This document shows positions 27,179 to 37,081 of a DNA stretch of 55,862 nt, in pieces; the stretch's first letter is position 1; each line of letters begins with the position of its first letter. The notes beneath the pieces were generated by a model. That model ran no database searches. It had not been told where the DNA came from and saw only the letters and a list, made by a program, of their open reading frames with translations. Location of the stretch: positions 1 through 55,862 of the forward strand of contig WFVC01000161.1 in the NCBI GenBank assembly GCA_015491815.1. The letters are read 5' to 3'. The translations under genes and the position numbers were made by a program. Source of the stretch: Gammaproteobacteria bacterium. GTDB taxonomy: Bacteria > Pseudomonadota > Gammaproteobacteria > UBA6429 > Thiohalophilaceae.

Positions 27179-27217
27179 CTCGTTATTCGGGTACTTCATA
27201 ATATCTGGACAACCGGC

Positions 27218-27643
27218 TTAGTTGTATAACGTATTCAGGTTATCCAGAAATATGATCTGATTAATTTGCCATTCATTTACCGGCCGGTAAAAATCAATCT
27301 GCCAATAGATCGCATGATTTTCAAATTTGTGTAAATAAACATAACGAATAAAAGACTTTCCTATTCGTTTTGTTTGCACCAACTCCTTACCGGTTGTTTT
27401 TCCAAACCGTTGTTTCACTAGCGGCCATTGCTGATTTATTTTATTCAGCATGCCATCAATTTCTATAGCCGGCAACGGCCAGTATACTTTGGCTTTATTT
27501 AATGCGCCGGCAAAGTCACCTTTTATAAACTGCGTCATAAGCGAATCGGCAAACACCTTCGTCTCGCTCTCTTTTTTGAACCCCCTTGCACTGGCATTTA
27601 AACATATGGCCAATAGCAACATAATTAATCCGAATTTTCTCAT
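27218..27643 (-). CDS. Small secreted protein of unknown function
   Basis: 141 residues. Signal peptide MRKFGLIMLLLAICLNASA, then a soluble domain with KGDFAGALNKAKVYWPLPA and INQQWPLVKQRFGK, ending FLDNLNTLYN. The pattern (residues counted per charge, GALNKA) suggests a helical NTF2/DUF-type periplasmic protein, but no family is recognised. ATG 27643 has AAAGGATGG upstream; the in-frame ATG at 27652 lies on top of the AAAGG. Only 37 bases separate it from the gene upstream (27681), same strand, so they probably share a transcript. Confidence 0.7.
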   Translation of the reverse strand: MRKFGLIMLLLAICLNASARGFKKESETKVFADSLMTQFIKGDFAGALNKAKVYWPLPAIEIDGMLNKINQQWPLVKQRFGKTTGKELVQTKRIGKSFIRYVYLHKFENHAIYWQIDFYRPVNEWQINQIIFLDNLNTLYN

Positions 27644-27680
27644 TTTTACCATCCTTTGTATTTTATTAACGAATTAATGA

Positions 27681-29027
27681 TCAGAACGCGGCATCCAGTC
27701 CAACCAATGCATAGTTCTCACCAGTAAGATGTCCGGTGTAATACGTCCCCGTCTGCGCAACTTTACTCTGAAAATCGGCATTCACTTCCAGCACCGCCTT
27801 GATGTTGCGCATGAAATAATAGGATGCCGTTGCCGTGAGGCTGTTCATATTGATGCCTTCATAAACGGTATCGGTATTATCCAGATCCCCGGCATCGGCA
27901 AAATTATAGAGCAGGGAATACGTCCAGCGATCACTGTACACATAGTCCACCCCGGCAAAGGCGCCGAACCAGCGGTAATTCTGATCCGCATTGATAAAAC
28001 CCCGCCAGTCATTCCAGATGGCCTGCGCAAACCAGTAGGCCTTATTACCCAGCTTGCCGGACATATCCGCCCCCCAGGCCACCTTGTCCGTATCCCGTGT
28101 ACCGCTGACCGTTCCCGCCGCGCCGCTAGCGTTTTTCTGGGAACCGGCGTAATAAAACAGTCCCATATCAATCCCGCCGGGACTCACTCCCAGCCGAGTA
28201 AAGAGCGCCTTGCCGGTATCATTATCAAACATGTGATCCGGGCGTTTATAGCCGGGACTGTTGATGCTCAGATTTTGCTCAATACCATTGCCATTAACCA
28301 TACCCAGATCCAGCCCCACCGGCCCCAGCTCATAGTTAAATAGCAAACCTCGATCATACGTCAGCCCGGCCATGCGATAGACCATGAAGTCCTGAAAACT
28401 CAGCCGGGTTTCTCGCGGAAACATCAGATCCGAAACCTGAAACTGGCCCAGCATCATACTCACCTCACTGCCGAATAAATCATCGTGGGAAAACCAGGCG
28501 TCTTCGATGATCACCGTGCCATTATCGCCCTTCTCTGCAAAAATGCCGTAGAAATAATAACTTATATGCTCCGATAAGGGCGCACTGGATAACAGTTTAA
28601 TCAGGTAGGGTCCCTGAATATCCGTCTTCGCCTGTTCGCTGTCCCCGCTATCAACTGAAATCGAACTCGCCTCCCGCTGCTGCACATAGGCCTGAGCGCG
28701 AATCGCCAGTGGCACCGAATCCGGCAGCGCCAGCATATCGTCCCCGGTCTTCACCGTCGTCTCTTTCCAGTTGGGCAGGCGGTAATTACTATCCACAAAC
28801 TGCTGACCAAACTCATTCAAACGCGGAAAAGCCGCATGGCAGGCATTGCAACTGAGTTTATATTTTCGCGCAAATACCGGAATGGCCTCGGCATCCGCAG
28901 GCAGCAGAACTATTAGCAATGACGACAACAACAGGCTGAACAGGAACAGGATATTCAGCAACCGATGAAATGGAAGCTGTTCAGAGAAAAAAGAGGGGCT
29001 AATTGCAACTGGATTCTGACCATTCAT
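27681..29027 (-). CDS. Cyc2-like cytochrome c-outer-membrane porin fusion
   Basis: 448 residues. A long signal/anchor region ends near residue 48 (PADAEA). Directly after it lies one heme motif, CNACH at 60-64, in the context FARKYKLSCNACHAAFPRLN, then a 360-residue outer-membrane barrel with alternating strands and the terminal YALVGLDAAF. A single heme plugging the N-terminus of a porin is the architecture of Cyc2, the iron oxidase of neutrophilic iron oxidisers; the sequence context is related but not the classic Cyc2 motif. So outer-membrane electron transfer is likely in kind, the substrate unknown. ATG 29027 follows GGGA. Confidence 0.7.
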   Translation of the reverse strand: MNGQNPVAISPSFFSEQLPFHRLLNILFLFSLLLSSLLIVLLPADAEAIPVFARKYKLSCNACHAAFPRLNEFGQQFVDSNYRLPNWKETTVKTGDDMLALPDSVPLAIRAQAYVQQREASSISVDSGDSEQAKTDIQGPYLIKLLSSAPLSEHISYYFYGIFAEKGDNGTVIIEDAWFSHDDLFGSEVSMMLGQFQVSDLMFPRETRLSFQDFMVYRMAGLTYDRGLLFNYELGPVGLDLGMVNGNGIEQNLSINSPGYKRPDHMFDNDTGKALFTRLGVSPGGIDMGLFYYAGSQKNASGAAGTVSGTRDTDKVAWGADMSGKLGNKAYWFAQAIWNDWRGFINADQNYRWFGAFAGVDYVYSDRWTYSLLYNFADAGDLDNTDTVYEGINMNSLTATASYYFMRNIKAVLEVNADFQSKVAQTGTYYTGHLTGENYALVGLDAAF

Positions 29028-29217
29028 CGTTATATTCCCAATGATTACAAAGATAGAAAGAATTTAGCATTCGATGCTTAAATGAAGATTAACTGATTAT
29101 TTTTTTCTCAGAAAGCGGCCTACTCGGTCAGTTCCTTACAAGTTGAATAGACTCATTGTAAATAAACTGTTAATAATAGCTATACTCAATAATAATTAAT
29201 TAACTGCTTATTTACTT

Positions 29218-30729
29218 ATGCCTGAAACTGAATCACAGTTTGAGCTGGATGATGTTGAAGAACTCAAACGCTTTCTTGAGTTCAATGAAACAGATATTCA
29301 TATTCTGTTAAATCTGCATCAATATCTAAAAGAAGATCCTGCTTTTTTCGTCGATCAGTTCTATCATCACCTGCTCAACTTTGAATTCTCCAAATCACTG
29401 ATTCCAGATCAGGCAACCCTGACTCGGCTTAAGAAATCCCAGAGCCATTATTTCACCTCCCTGACCGCCGGTGACTATGACGAAGCTTATTTGCGTGAAC
29501 GTTTCTGCATCGGTCGCGCTCATCAGCAGGTGGGACTGGAACCCCGTTGGTATATTGGCGCCTATCGGAAATATCTGTCGCTGCTGATTCCACATCTTTT
29601 TGAACTCAGCAAGACGGGGGAAGATGACTTCCTGCAAGCCATAGAATCGATTTTAAAAGTTGTGTTTCTCGATATCGCCATCGCCATGGAAACCTATGTC
29701 GATAAAAACCGTGAAGCGATGGTGCGCCGTGCGGCACAGCTTGCCGCACTCAATGAAGTCGCGGTTACTGTCAACGCCACCCTTGGCGTCAATGAAACTC
29801 TGAACGAAGTCATGAAATGCGCGATGAATATTGTTAATGCGCAGGCTTCCGCCATCGTATTGTTTGACGCCGAATCACGCAGCTTCACCGAAAAATACAG
29901 TATGGGACTCTCACCCCACTTTGTTAAAAACATGTCTTTCCGTCGCGGCGGGCTGGCCGACGAAGTCTTTAATGAAAACCACTATATTGTCAGCAACGAT
30001 CTGGAAGGCACCAAACACCAGCTTAGTAAACTGGCGCGGGATGAAGGTATCGTCTCCTTCGTCTGTCTGCCGCTGGTCAGCCACAAACGTCGACTGGGCG
30101 TACAGTACCTTTATTTTCATCAGCGTCAGGAACTTTTCGAGGATGAATACGCCCTGCTCGGCACCCTGTCGCATATCGCAACCGGTGCGATCGGCAATGC
30201 CCATCTGCACACCCGCGCCGTCACCCTGTCCATGACTGACGAGCTGACCAACCTGTTTAACCGGCGTGAGTTCATGGTTCGTCTGGAACAGGAAATGCTG
30301 CGCAGCCGCCGCAGCCACAAACCTCTATCCCTCATCATGGCGGATATTGATCATTTTAAAAATATTAATGACAGCTATGGACATCCCACAGGGGATCTGG
30401 TGCTGACTGAACTGGCGCAGATTTTCATGAACATTACCCGCGACATTGACATCGTCGCCCGCTTTGGCGGTGAAGAATTTATCTTCCTGTTGCCCGGTAT
30501 TGATAAACAGGTCGCTTACCGGGTGGCGGAACGCATTCGTCAATCTGTCGAACAACTACAGTTACGCAGTAATAATAAAGAACCTATTCATGTCAGCATC
30601 AGCATGGGGATTTCCTGCTTTCCAAAATGCGCGCAGGATGAAGACAGCCTGATTAAAAATGCGGACAACGCCCTGTACCGTGCAAAAAATCAGGGCCGAA
30701 ATCAGACCGTTATTTTTTCTGAAAGCTAA
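29218..30729 (+). CDS. Globin-coupled sensor diguanylate cyclase (globin-GAF-GGDEF)
   Basis: 503 residues. Residues 1-165 are a sensor globin, with proximal heme histidine H102 in IGRAHQQVGLEPRWYIGAYR. A GAF domain covers about 175-330, and a GGDEF domain about 335-500 with active site GGEEF (417-421) and an inhibitory RxxD site at 408-411 exactly five residues before it. So it should make cyclic di-GMP in response to oxygen (or NO/CO) with product feedback. The GAF between globin and cyclase is not the usual short linker. Ribosome site weak; TATACT at 29181-29186 is a possible -10. The stop codon lies in repeat B2. Confidence 0.9.
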   Translation: MPETESQFELDDVEELKRFLEFNETDIHILLNLHQYLKEDPAFFVDQFYHHLLNFEFSKSLIPDQATLTRLKKSQSHYFTSLTAGDYDEAYLRERFCIGRAHQQVGLEPRWYIGAYRKYLSLLIPHLFELSKTGEDDFLQAIESILKVVFLDIAIAMETYVDKNREAMVRRAAQLAALNEVAVTVNATLGVNETLNEVMKCAMNIVNAQASAIVLFDAESRSFTEKYSMGLSPHFVKNMSFRRGGLADEVFNENHYIVSNDLEGTKHQLSKLARDEGIVSFVCLPLVSHKRRLGVQYLYFHQRQELFEDEYALLGTLSHIATGAIGNAHLHTRAVTLSMTDELTNLFNRREFMVRLEQEMLRSRRSHKPLSLIMADIDHFKNINDSYGHPTGDLVLTELAQIFMNITRDIDIVARFGGEEFIFLLPGIDKQVAYRVAERIRQSVEQLQLRSNNKEPIHVSISMGISCFPKCAQDEDSLIKNADNALYRAKNQGRNQTVIFSES

Positions 30730-30870
30730 ATAGCTGTTCCAAATACCAGTACACCTGTGGAACAGCGGTGTAACTGTAGGTAAGGCTTCAGCCGTACAGG
30801 TACGATTGAAATCGTACCTACAACAGGCTCCGATAATGATAGTGTACTGGAATTAGGAACAGCTATTTAG
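30726..30870. repeat. Repeat element B2 (145 bp)
   Basis: Ends are 29-bp inverted repeats with few mismatches, starting CTAAATAGCTGTTCCAAATA. Inside are GTACGATTGAAATCGTAC (an 8-bp hairpin) and AGGCTTCAGCCGTAC. The stop codon of the globin sensor (30727-30729) is in the left terminus. Best preserved B copy. Non-coding. Confidence 0.8.
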
Positions 30871-30889
30871 GGAAAATTAGCAAACTCGA

Positions 30890-32962
30890 TCAGACATCGG
30901 CAAAGCGGGAAGCCGCTCCCGTCCAGCGCGCAATCAGAGCCTCGGCGCAGGCGCGATCATTTTCCAGTAATTTATCGGCGACCATTGCCACCTCTTCAAG
31001 CAGTAATTGATCCCGTTGCAAATCGGCAATCTTTAACTGCAACAGGCCGGTTTGTTTTGTTCCCAGTATTTCACCTGGCCCCCGCAGGGCGAGATCACGA
31101 CGCGCAATCTCAAAGCCGTCACTGGTTTCCCGCATCACGCTCAAACGCTCGCGCGCCAGTTGCGAGAGTTTTTTATACATCAGCACGCAGGCGCTGGCCT
31201 GATCACCGCGTCCCACCCGCCCGCGCAGCTGATGCAGCTGCGCCAGTCCCAGCCGTTCGGCATTCTCGATGATCATCAGGCTGGCGTTCAGCACGTCCAC
31301 CCCGACTTCGATCACGGTGGTCGCCACCAATAGATCAATCTCTCCCTGTTTGAACGCCTGCATCACCGCTTCTTTTTCCGCCGGTTTCATGCGCCCGTGC
31401 ACCAGCGCGATTTTCACATCCACCAGCGCCGCCGCTAATTTTTCCGCAGTGTCCTCCGCCGCCTGACATTGCAGGGCTTCGGATTCTTCAATCAAGGTGC
31501 AAACCCAGTACACCTGCCTGCCTTCCTGACAGGCGCGATGCACGCGCTGCACGATTTCATCACGGCGCGATTCAGGCACCACCACGGTTTCAACCGGCTT
31601 GCGGCCCGGCGGCAACTCGTCGATGACGGAAATATCCAGATCCGCATAAGCCGCCATGCTCAGGGTGCGGGGAATCGGCGTGGCGGTCATGATCAACTGA
31701 TGCGGATAGCGATTTCCCTGCCGCCCCTTTTCCCGCAGCGCCAGCCGCTGATGTACACCGAAACGATGTTGCTCATCCACCACCACCAATCCTAAACGTG
31801 AGAATTCCACATCGGTTTGAAACAGCGCATGGGTGCCCACCGCGATCCGGCACTGTCCCTCGGCCAGCGCCGCCAACGCCTCTCTGCGTTGACTCGCCTT
31901 GAGCTTGCCGGATAACCAGGTCACTCGAATATCCAGCGCCTTCATCCATGTTTCGATATTTTTAAAATGCTGCTCGGCCAGTATTTCCGTTGGCGCCATG
32001 ATTACCGCCTGATATCCCTGCTCCACTGCGGCAAGCGCCGCCAGCACCGCAATCACTGTTTTGCCCGATCCCACATCGCCCTGCACCAGTCGTTGCATGG
32101 GACAGGCCTGTTGCATGTCGTTTTGTATTTCCTGATAGACCCGTTGTTGCGCCCCCGTCAGGGTGAACGGCAGGCTCTCGATAAATTGCTGCGCATAAGC
32201 ACCGCTCTTTAAAACCGGCGCAGTGTGCGCATGCATGCGATGACGCAACTGACGCAAGCTCAGGTAATGCGCCAGCAGTTCTTCAAAGATCAGATGTTGA
32301 TAGACCGGATGCCGCGCATCCTGTAATTCACCGGACTCGATATCGGCGGGGGGCTGGTGAATAAATAATAATGCTTCTCTTAAGCTCGGCATCTGTTTTT
32401 TATCCAAAAGATCCGCCGGTAACAGTTCGGCCAGTTCAAACGTATTTTGCTGAAGCCGCTCGACTGCCTGCGCCATCAATTTACGCATGCCGATCTGATG
32501 CAGGCCTTCGGTGACCGGATAAACCGGCGTGAGTGAATCCGGCCGATCCTGTCCGGATAATTCCGCACCCAGTTGATATTCGGGGTGCACCATTTCCAGT
32601 CCGGACGGGCTGCGCCGGACTTCAGAGAAACAACGAATCGACACGCCGGGCGCCAACTGGGCTTTTTGCTGATTGGAAAAATGAAAGAAACGTAAAAGAA
32701 GCGAACCGGTGCCATCGCTGATCCGGCACAGCAACATCCGCCGCCGGCCAAATTTTATTTCGCTGAGATCCACCCGCCCTTCCACCAGCACTTCCTCGCC
32801 GGGACGCAGACTGCCGAGTGGCCGCGCACGAGTGCGATCCTGATAACGCAGCGGAAGATGAAACAGAAGATCGGTAAGGCTGAAAATATTCAGCTTCGCC
32901 AGCCGTTCGAGCATGCGGGGGCCAACACCTCTGAGAGAAACTAGGGCGTTTTCTTCTGTCAT
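30890..32962 (-). CDS. recG: ATP-dependent DNA helicase RecG
   Basis: 690 residues; remodels stalled replication forks and branch-migrates Holliday junctions. Wedge/OB domain in the first 200 residues (LRGVGPRMLERLAKL at the start), then GDVGSGKT (295-302) and DEQH (396-399) of superfamily 2 and RVGRGDQASACVL near 575-590. ATG 32962 has AAAGGG 11 bases upstream. Repeat A3 lies 14 bases upstream, so the promoter must be inside or beyond it. Confidence 0.96.
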   Translation of the reverse strand: MTEENALVSLRGVGPRMLERLAKLNIFSLTDLLFHLPLRYQDRTRARPLGSLRPGEEVLVEGRVDLSEIKFGRRRMLLCRISDGTGSLLLRFFHFSNQQKAQLAPGVSIRCFSEVRRSPSGLEMVHPEYQLGAELSGQDRPDSLTPVYPVTEGLHQIGMRKLMAQAVERLQQNTFELAELLPADLLDKKQMPSLREALLFIHQPPADIESGELQDARHPVYQHLIFEELLAHYLSLRQLRHRMHAHTAPVLKSGAYAQQFIESLPFTLTGAQQRVYQEIQNDMQQACPMQRLVQGDVGSGKTVIAVLAALAAVEQGYQAVIMAPTEILAEQHFKNIETWMKALDIRVTWLSGKLKASQRREALAALAEGQCRIAVGTHALFQTDVEFSRLGLVVVDEQHRFGVHQRLALREKGRQGNRYPHQLIMTATPIPRTLSMAAYADLDISVIDELPPGRKPVETVVVPESRRDEIVQRVHRACQEGRQVYWVCTLIEESEALQCQAAEDTAEKLAAALVDVKIALVHGRMKPAEKEAVMQAFKQGEIDLLVATTVIEVGVDVLNASLMIIENAERLGLAQLHQLRGRVGRGDQASACVLMYKKLSQLARERLSVMRETSDGFEIARRDLALRGPGEILGTKQTGLLQLKIADLQRDQLLLEEVAMVADKLLENDRACAEALIARWTGAASRFADV

Positions 32963-32976
32963 GGCATCAAATCCCT

Positions 32977-33051
32977 TTAAGGAAGCTCTGATTAATTCCG
33001 TTCACCCTTCGACAAGCTCAGGGCGAACGGAATTAATCAGAGCTTCTTTAA
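32977..33051. repeat. Repeat element A3 (75-bp derivative)
   Basis: TTAAGGAAGCTCTGATTAAT at the left and its near-exact inverse at the right (AGAGCTTCTTTAA), enclosing a short inverted core ACCCTTCGACAAGCTCAGGG. It corresponds to A1/A2 with one internal arm and the spacer lost, giving one nearly perfect 75-bp palindrome. It lies directly before recG. Confidence 0.8.
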
Positions 33052-33121
33052 TACTTAAGCGACAAAACCCGGAGCGGGCGCGCATGAAATTATTTTTAAC
33101 CGCAGAGAACAATTGCCCGAA

Positions 33122-33208
33122 GGGTAAGCCGTACGGGTACGATTGAAATCGTACCTGCAAAAGGCTCTGGTAACACATAGTGTACTGAAATCAGGAACGC
33201 TTATTTAG
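33122..33208. repeat. Repeat B4, right half
   Basis: GGTACGATTGAAATCGTACC, AGTGTACTGAAATCAGGAAC and the terminus CTTATTTAG match B2 and B3. As at B3, an A-like left end (AACCTCTATGATTAA) follows directly. Left half missing. Confidence 0.65.
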
Positions 33209-33253
33209 AACCTCTATGATTAAATTTTCAGTCCCTCACGACAGAACCGCAAA

Positions 33254-33637
33254 TCAGGGCAGCACCATCACCGCATCCATTTCCACCTGCGCGCCCTTGG
33301 GCAAGGCCGCCACGCCGACGGCGGCGCGCGCCGGATAAGGCTCATCAAAATAGGATGCCATGATTTCATTGACCAGTGGAAAATGATTCAGATCGATCAG
33401 AAACACATTGAGTTTGACGATATTATTTAACTCGCCGCCGGCGGCATGGCAGACCGCCTGAAGGTTATCGAACACGCGATGAATCTGCATGCTCATATCG
33501 CCTTCGACCAGTTCCATCGTTTCCGGCACCAACGGAATCTGCCCGGAAAGATACACCGTGTTATCCACCTTCACCGCCTGCGAGTACGTGCCTATCGCCT
33601 GCGGCGCATTATCTGTCTGAATAATGTCTCGCTTCAT
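33254..33637 (-). CDS. ridA: RidA family reactive intermediate deaminase
   Basis: 127 residues, YjgF/YER057c/UK114 family. It hydrolyses enamine/imine intermediates released by PLP enzymes. Recognised by [37 protein letters not shown] and the C-terminal motif [23 protein letters not shown] with its ligand-binding arginine. ATG 33637 follows AAAGGTAAA. Follows spoT by 23 bases, as often in gammaproteobacteria. Confidence 0.94.
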   Translation of the reverse strand: MKRDIIQTDNAPQAIGTYSQAVKVDNTVYLSGQIPLVPETMELVEGDMSMQIHRVFDNLQAVCHAAGGELNNIVKLNVFLIDLNHFPLVNEIMASYFDEPYPARAAVGVAALPKGAQVEMDAVMVLP

Positions 33638-33660
33638 ATCGTTTACCTTTTGTATCTTAT

Positions 33661-35790
33661 TTACCTTTTGACCCTGTAGATGCGCACCACATATTCGAGG
33701 CTGCGCAGGCGGCGCATGATTCTGGCCAGATGTTCTCTGTTCTGCACCGCTACCGTGAAACTCAGAATGGAATGCATGCCATCCCGTTCTTCAATGCTGA
33801 CGTTTTCGATGTTTGCTTCCATCTCGGCCAGACTGGCGGCGACCTTGGCCAGCACCCCGCGATGATTTTCCACCAGCGTCTGAATATCAATGGGGAAGTC
33901 ACCGCTGGTTTCCTTCTCCCATTCAACGTCGATCCATTTTTCCGGCCGATTGCGATACTCGGCGACATTCTTGCAATCTTTGGTGTGGATCACAATCCCG
34001 CGTCCCGAGGTCACAAAGCCGATAATAGAATCACCGGGGATCGGACGACAACATTTGGCGAAGGTCACCACCGCGCCCTCGGTGCCCTTGATCGCCAGCG
34101 GTCGGGGCTTGTCCTGTTCCGTGGTTTCGCTATCCGTTTCATGGTCCGCCTGCAACAGGGCGCGGGCAATCACCATTGGCATGTGACTGCCAAGTCCGAT
34201 GGTGCTATACATGATTTCCATAGAATCAAATCCATACTCATCCAGCACCCGCTGGATCTGTTCATCGGTTAATTGATCCAGGCCGCTGTTATGCGCCGCC
34301 AGACTTTTATTCAACAGGCGAATGCCCAGCGTAATAGACTCATTGCGGCGCAGATTTTTGAGGAAGTGACGAATATTGGAGCGCGCCTTGGCCGTGTGCA
34401 CGAAATCCAGCCAGGCCGGGTTCGGCTGCGCGCCCTTGGAGGTAATAATCTCTACTGTCTGTCCGCTGGACAGTTCGGTGCGCAGCGGCATCAAACGCCG
34501 ATCAATTTTCACCGCCACGCATTGATTGCCCACATCCGAGTGCACGGCGTAGGCGAAGTCCACGGCGGTTGCGCCATGCGGCAATTCCATGATCTCACCC
34601 TTGGGCGTGAACACATAAACCTCATGCGGGAATAGATCGATTTTAACGTTTTCCAGAAATTCCTGTGAGTTGCCTGCATTCTGCTGCATTTCCAGCAAGT
34701 TGTGCAGCCAGCGACGCGCGCGAACCTGTGTATTATTACTCACCGCTTCGCTGGTCTTGTAAACCCAGTGAGCGGCAATCCCCGCTTCCGCCACCTTGTC
34801 CATTTCTTCCGTGCGGATCTGCACCTCGATCGCCACCCCGTAGGGGCTGAACAATACCGTATGCAATGACTGGTAGCCGTTGGTCTTGGGAATCGCGATG
34901 TAATCCTTGAAACGTCCCGGCATGGGCGTGTAAAGACTGTGCATCACTCCCAGCATCCGGTAACAGTTATCCACCGAATCGACAATAATGCGAAATGCGT
35001 AGACATCCATGATTTCTGAAAACGGCAGATGCTTCTGTTTCATTTTCAGATAGATGCTGTAGAGATGTTTTTCACGGCCCTGCACCCGTCCGGGCGGACC
35101 TTCCTGCCCCAGCCGGTTGACGATGGTCTCTTCGATCTTGCTGACGATTTCCTTGCGGTTGCCGCGCGCTTTTTTCAGGCGTTCTTCAAGAATGCGGCTA
35201 CGCATGGGATACATGGCCTTGAAGCCCAGATCCTCCAGTTCCAGACGCAAATGATTCATGCCCAGACGGTTAGCGATGGGGGCGTAGATTTCCAGAGTTT
35301 CACGAGCAATGCGTCGACGCTTGTCGGGACGCATCACGCCGAGCGTGCGCATATTGTGCAGCCGATCCGCCAGCTTGATCAGAATTACGCGGATATCGCG
35401 CACCATCGCCAGCATCATCTTGCGGAAGTTTTCCGCCTGCGCCTCGGCCTTGCTCTCGAAGTGAATGTGAGTCAGCTTGCTGACCCCGTCGACGAGCTCC
35501 GCCACGTCCTCGCCAAAGCGCATCTTGATCTGATCCTTGACGGTTTCCGTATCTTCAATCACATCATGGAGAATCGCCGCCATCAGGCTCTGATGATCCA
35601 GACGCAACTCGGCAAGAATGCGAGCCACGGCAATAGGGTGGGTAATATAAGGTTCGCCACTCAGGCGACGCTGGCCTTCGTGGGCTTCGGCGCCGAACAG
35701 GTAGGCGCGATAAACATCGGAAACCTGCCCCGGCTCCAGATATTCTTCAAGGATTTTGCAGAGATGGCGGATGCGAAACGGCTCCGGCAC
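33661..35790 (-). CDS. spoT: Bifunctional (p)ppGpp synthetase/hydrolase SpoT
   Basis: 709 residues; makes and degrades the stringent-response alarmone. The HD hydrolase domain has HDVIEDT with H75/D76 and the synthetase has [24 protein letters not shown] domain lies at about 385-445 ([20 protein letters not shown]), a zinc-finger-like region around CCRPIPGD, and an ACT domain at the end. The start GTG at 35790 lies 36 bases after the rpoZ stop. Both catalytic halves look intact. Confidence 0.95.
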   Translation of the reverse strand: MPEPFRIRHLCKILEEYLEPGQVSDVYRAYLFGAEAHEGQRRLSGEPYITHPIAVARILAELRLDHQSLMAAILHDVIEDTETVKDQIKMRFGEDVAELVDGVSKLTHIHFESKAEAQAENFRKMMLAMVRDIRVILIKLADRLHNMRTLGVMRPDKRRRIARETLEIYAPIANRLGMNHLRLELEDLGFKAMYPMRSRILEERLKKARGNRKEIVSKIEETIVNRLGQEGPPGRVQGREKHLYSIYLKMKQKHLPFSEIMDVYAFRIIVDSVDNCYRMLGVMHSLYTPMPGRFKDYIAIPKTNGYQSLHTVLFSPYGVAIEVQIRTEEMDKVAEAGIAAHWVYKTSEAVSNNTQVRARRWLHNLLEMQQNAGNSQEFLENVKIDLFPHEVYVFTPKGEIMELPHGATAVDFAYAVHSDVGNQCVAVKIDRRLMPLRTELSSGQTVEIITSKGAQPNPAWLDFVHTAKARSNIRHFLKNLRRNESITLGIRLLNKSLAAHNSGLDQLTDEQIQRVLDEYGFDSMEIMYSTIGLGSHMPMVIARALLQADHETDSETTEQDKPRPLAIKGTEGAVVTFAKCCRPIPGDSIIGFVTSGRGIVIHTKDCKNVAEYRNRPEKWIDVEWEKETSGDFPIDIQTLVENHRGVLAKVAASLAEMEANIENVSIEERDGMHSILSFTVAVQNREHLARIMRRLRSLEYVVRIYRVKR

Positions 35791-35825
35791 CCCCGGTGTA
35801 TCTTTGTGCTTATCTGAGTGGGCGA

Positions 35826-36260
35826 TTACTCGCCTCCTTCACTCGTATCAGTATCAGCCGCAGCGTCATGGCTTTCCGCTTCATCAGCGCCGGTTCCCGC
35901 CAGTTCGCCACCCATACCACCCCCTATACCACCAAGCGCGGCCTTGATCGCGGCCGCCACGTCAATGCCGGCGGCATCATCCGCGTCGGCGTCAACGGCG
36001 ATGCTGACAGTTTCTTCTTCGGCTTCTTCTTCAGTCACTACTTCTTCGACTTCCGGCTCCGGCGCTTCATCAAGAATTTCCGGGCCGATCAGCCCTTCGG
36101 CAATCTCACGCAGTGCAATCACCGTCGGCTTGTCGTTTTCCTCTTCGACCAGCGGTTCCTTGCCCATCGCCAGCTGACGGGCGCGTTTGGACGCCACCAG
36201 CACAAGTTCAAAACGGTTGTCTACATTTTCAAGACAGTCTTCAACGGTCACACGCGCCAT
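35826..36260 (-). CDS. rpoZ: RNA polymerase omega subunit RpoZ with long acidic tail
   Basis: 144 residues. The first 70 are omega: [24 protein letters not shown] and [12 protein letters not shown]. The usual length is about 70-95; here an extra acidic tail ([16 protein letters not shown] around 80-95) and a glycine-rich stretch ([12 protein letters not shown] near 118-129) follow. Omega helps assemble RNA polymerase and contributes to the ppGpp site, which suits the spoT neighbour. ATG 36260 follows GGAG. Confidence 0.92.
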   Translation of the reverse strand: MARVTVEDCLENVDNRFELVLVASKRARQLAMGKEPLVEEENDKPTVIALREIAEGLIGPEILDEAPEPEVEEVVTEEEAEEETVSIAVDADADDAAGIDVAAAIKAALGGIGGGMGGELAGTGADEAESHDAAADTDTSEGGE

Positions 36261-36391
36261 AATTTACTCCGGTTTCCGCCCGGGCCACCGGTGAATTACC
36301 AATGACCCGCGCACTAAATTCAAAAATATTCACCACCATCTGACGGCCCAACGCACGACAGCCCCGGCGGACCGCACAGTATAACGCAATC

Positions 36392-36418
36392 GGCCGGACT
36401 TACGCCACCGGCCTTTTT

Positions 36419-36420
<2 letters not shown>
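36392..36420 (+). terminator. Intrinsic terminator structure facing gmk
   Basis: Stem GGCCGG / CCGGCC with a 10-base loop and seven T on the plus strand. On the minus strand, the coding direction of gmk and rpoZ, there is no U-run. It would stop antisense transcription into gmk; no plus-strand gene precedes it. Confidence 0.5.

Positions 36421-37081
<661 letters not shown>

Noticed and set aside
35029-35817. 262-codon plus-strand frame over spoT
   Set aside because: Shadow of the well-supported spoT gene on the other strand.
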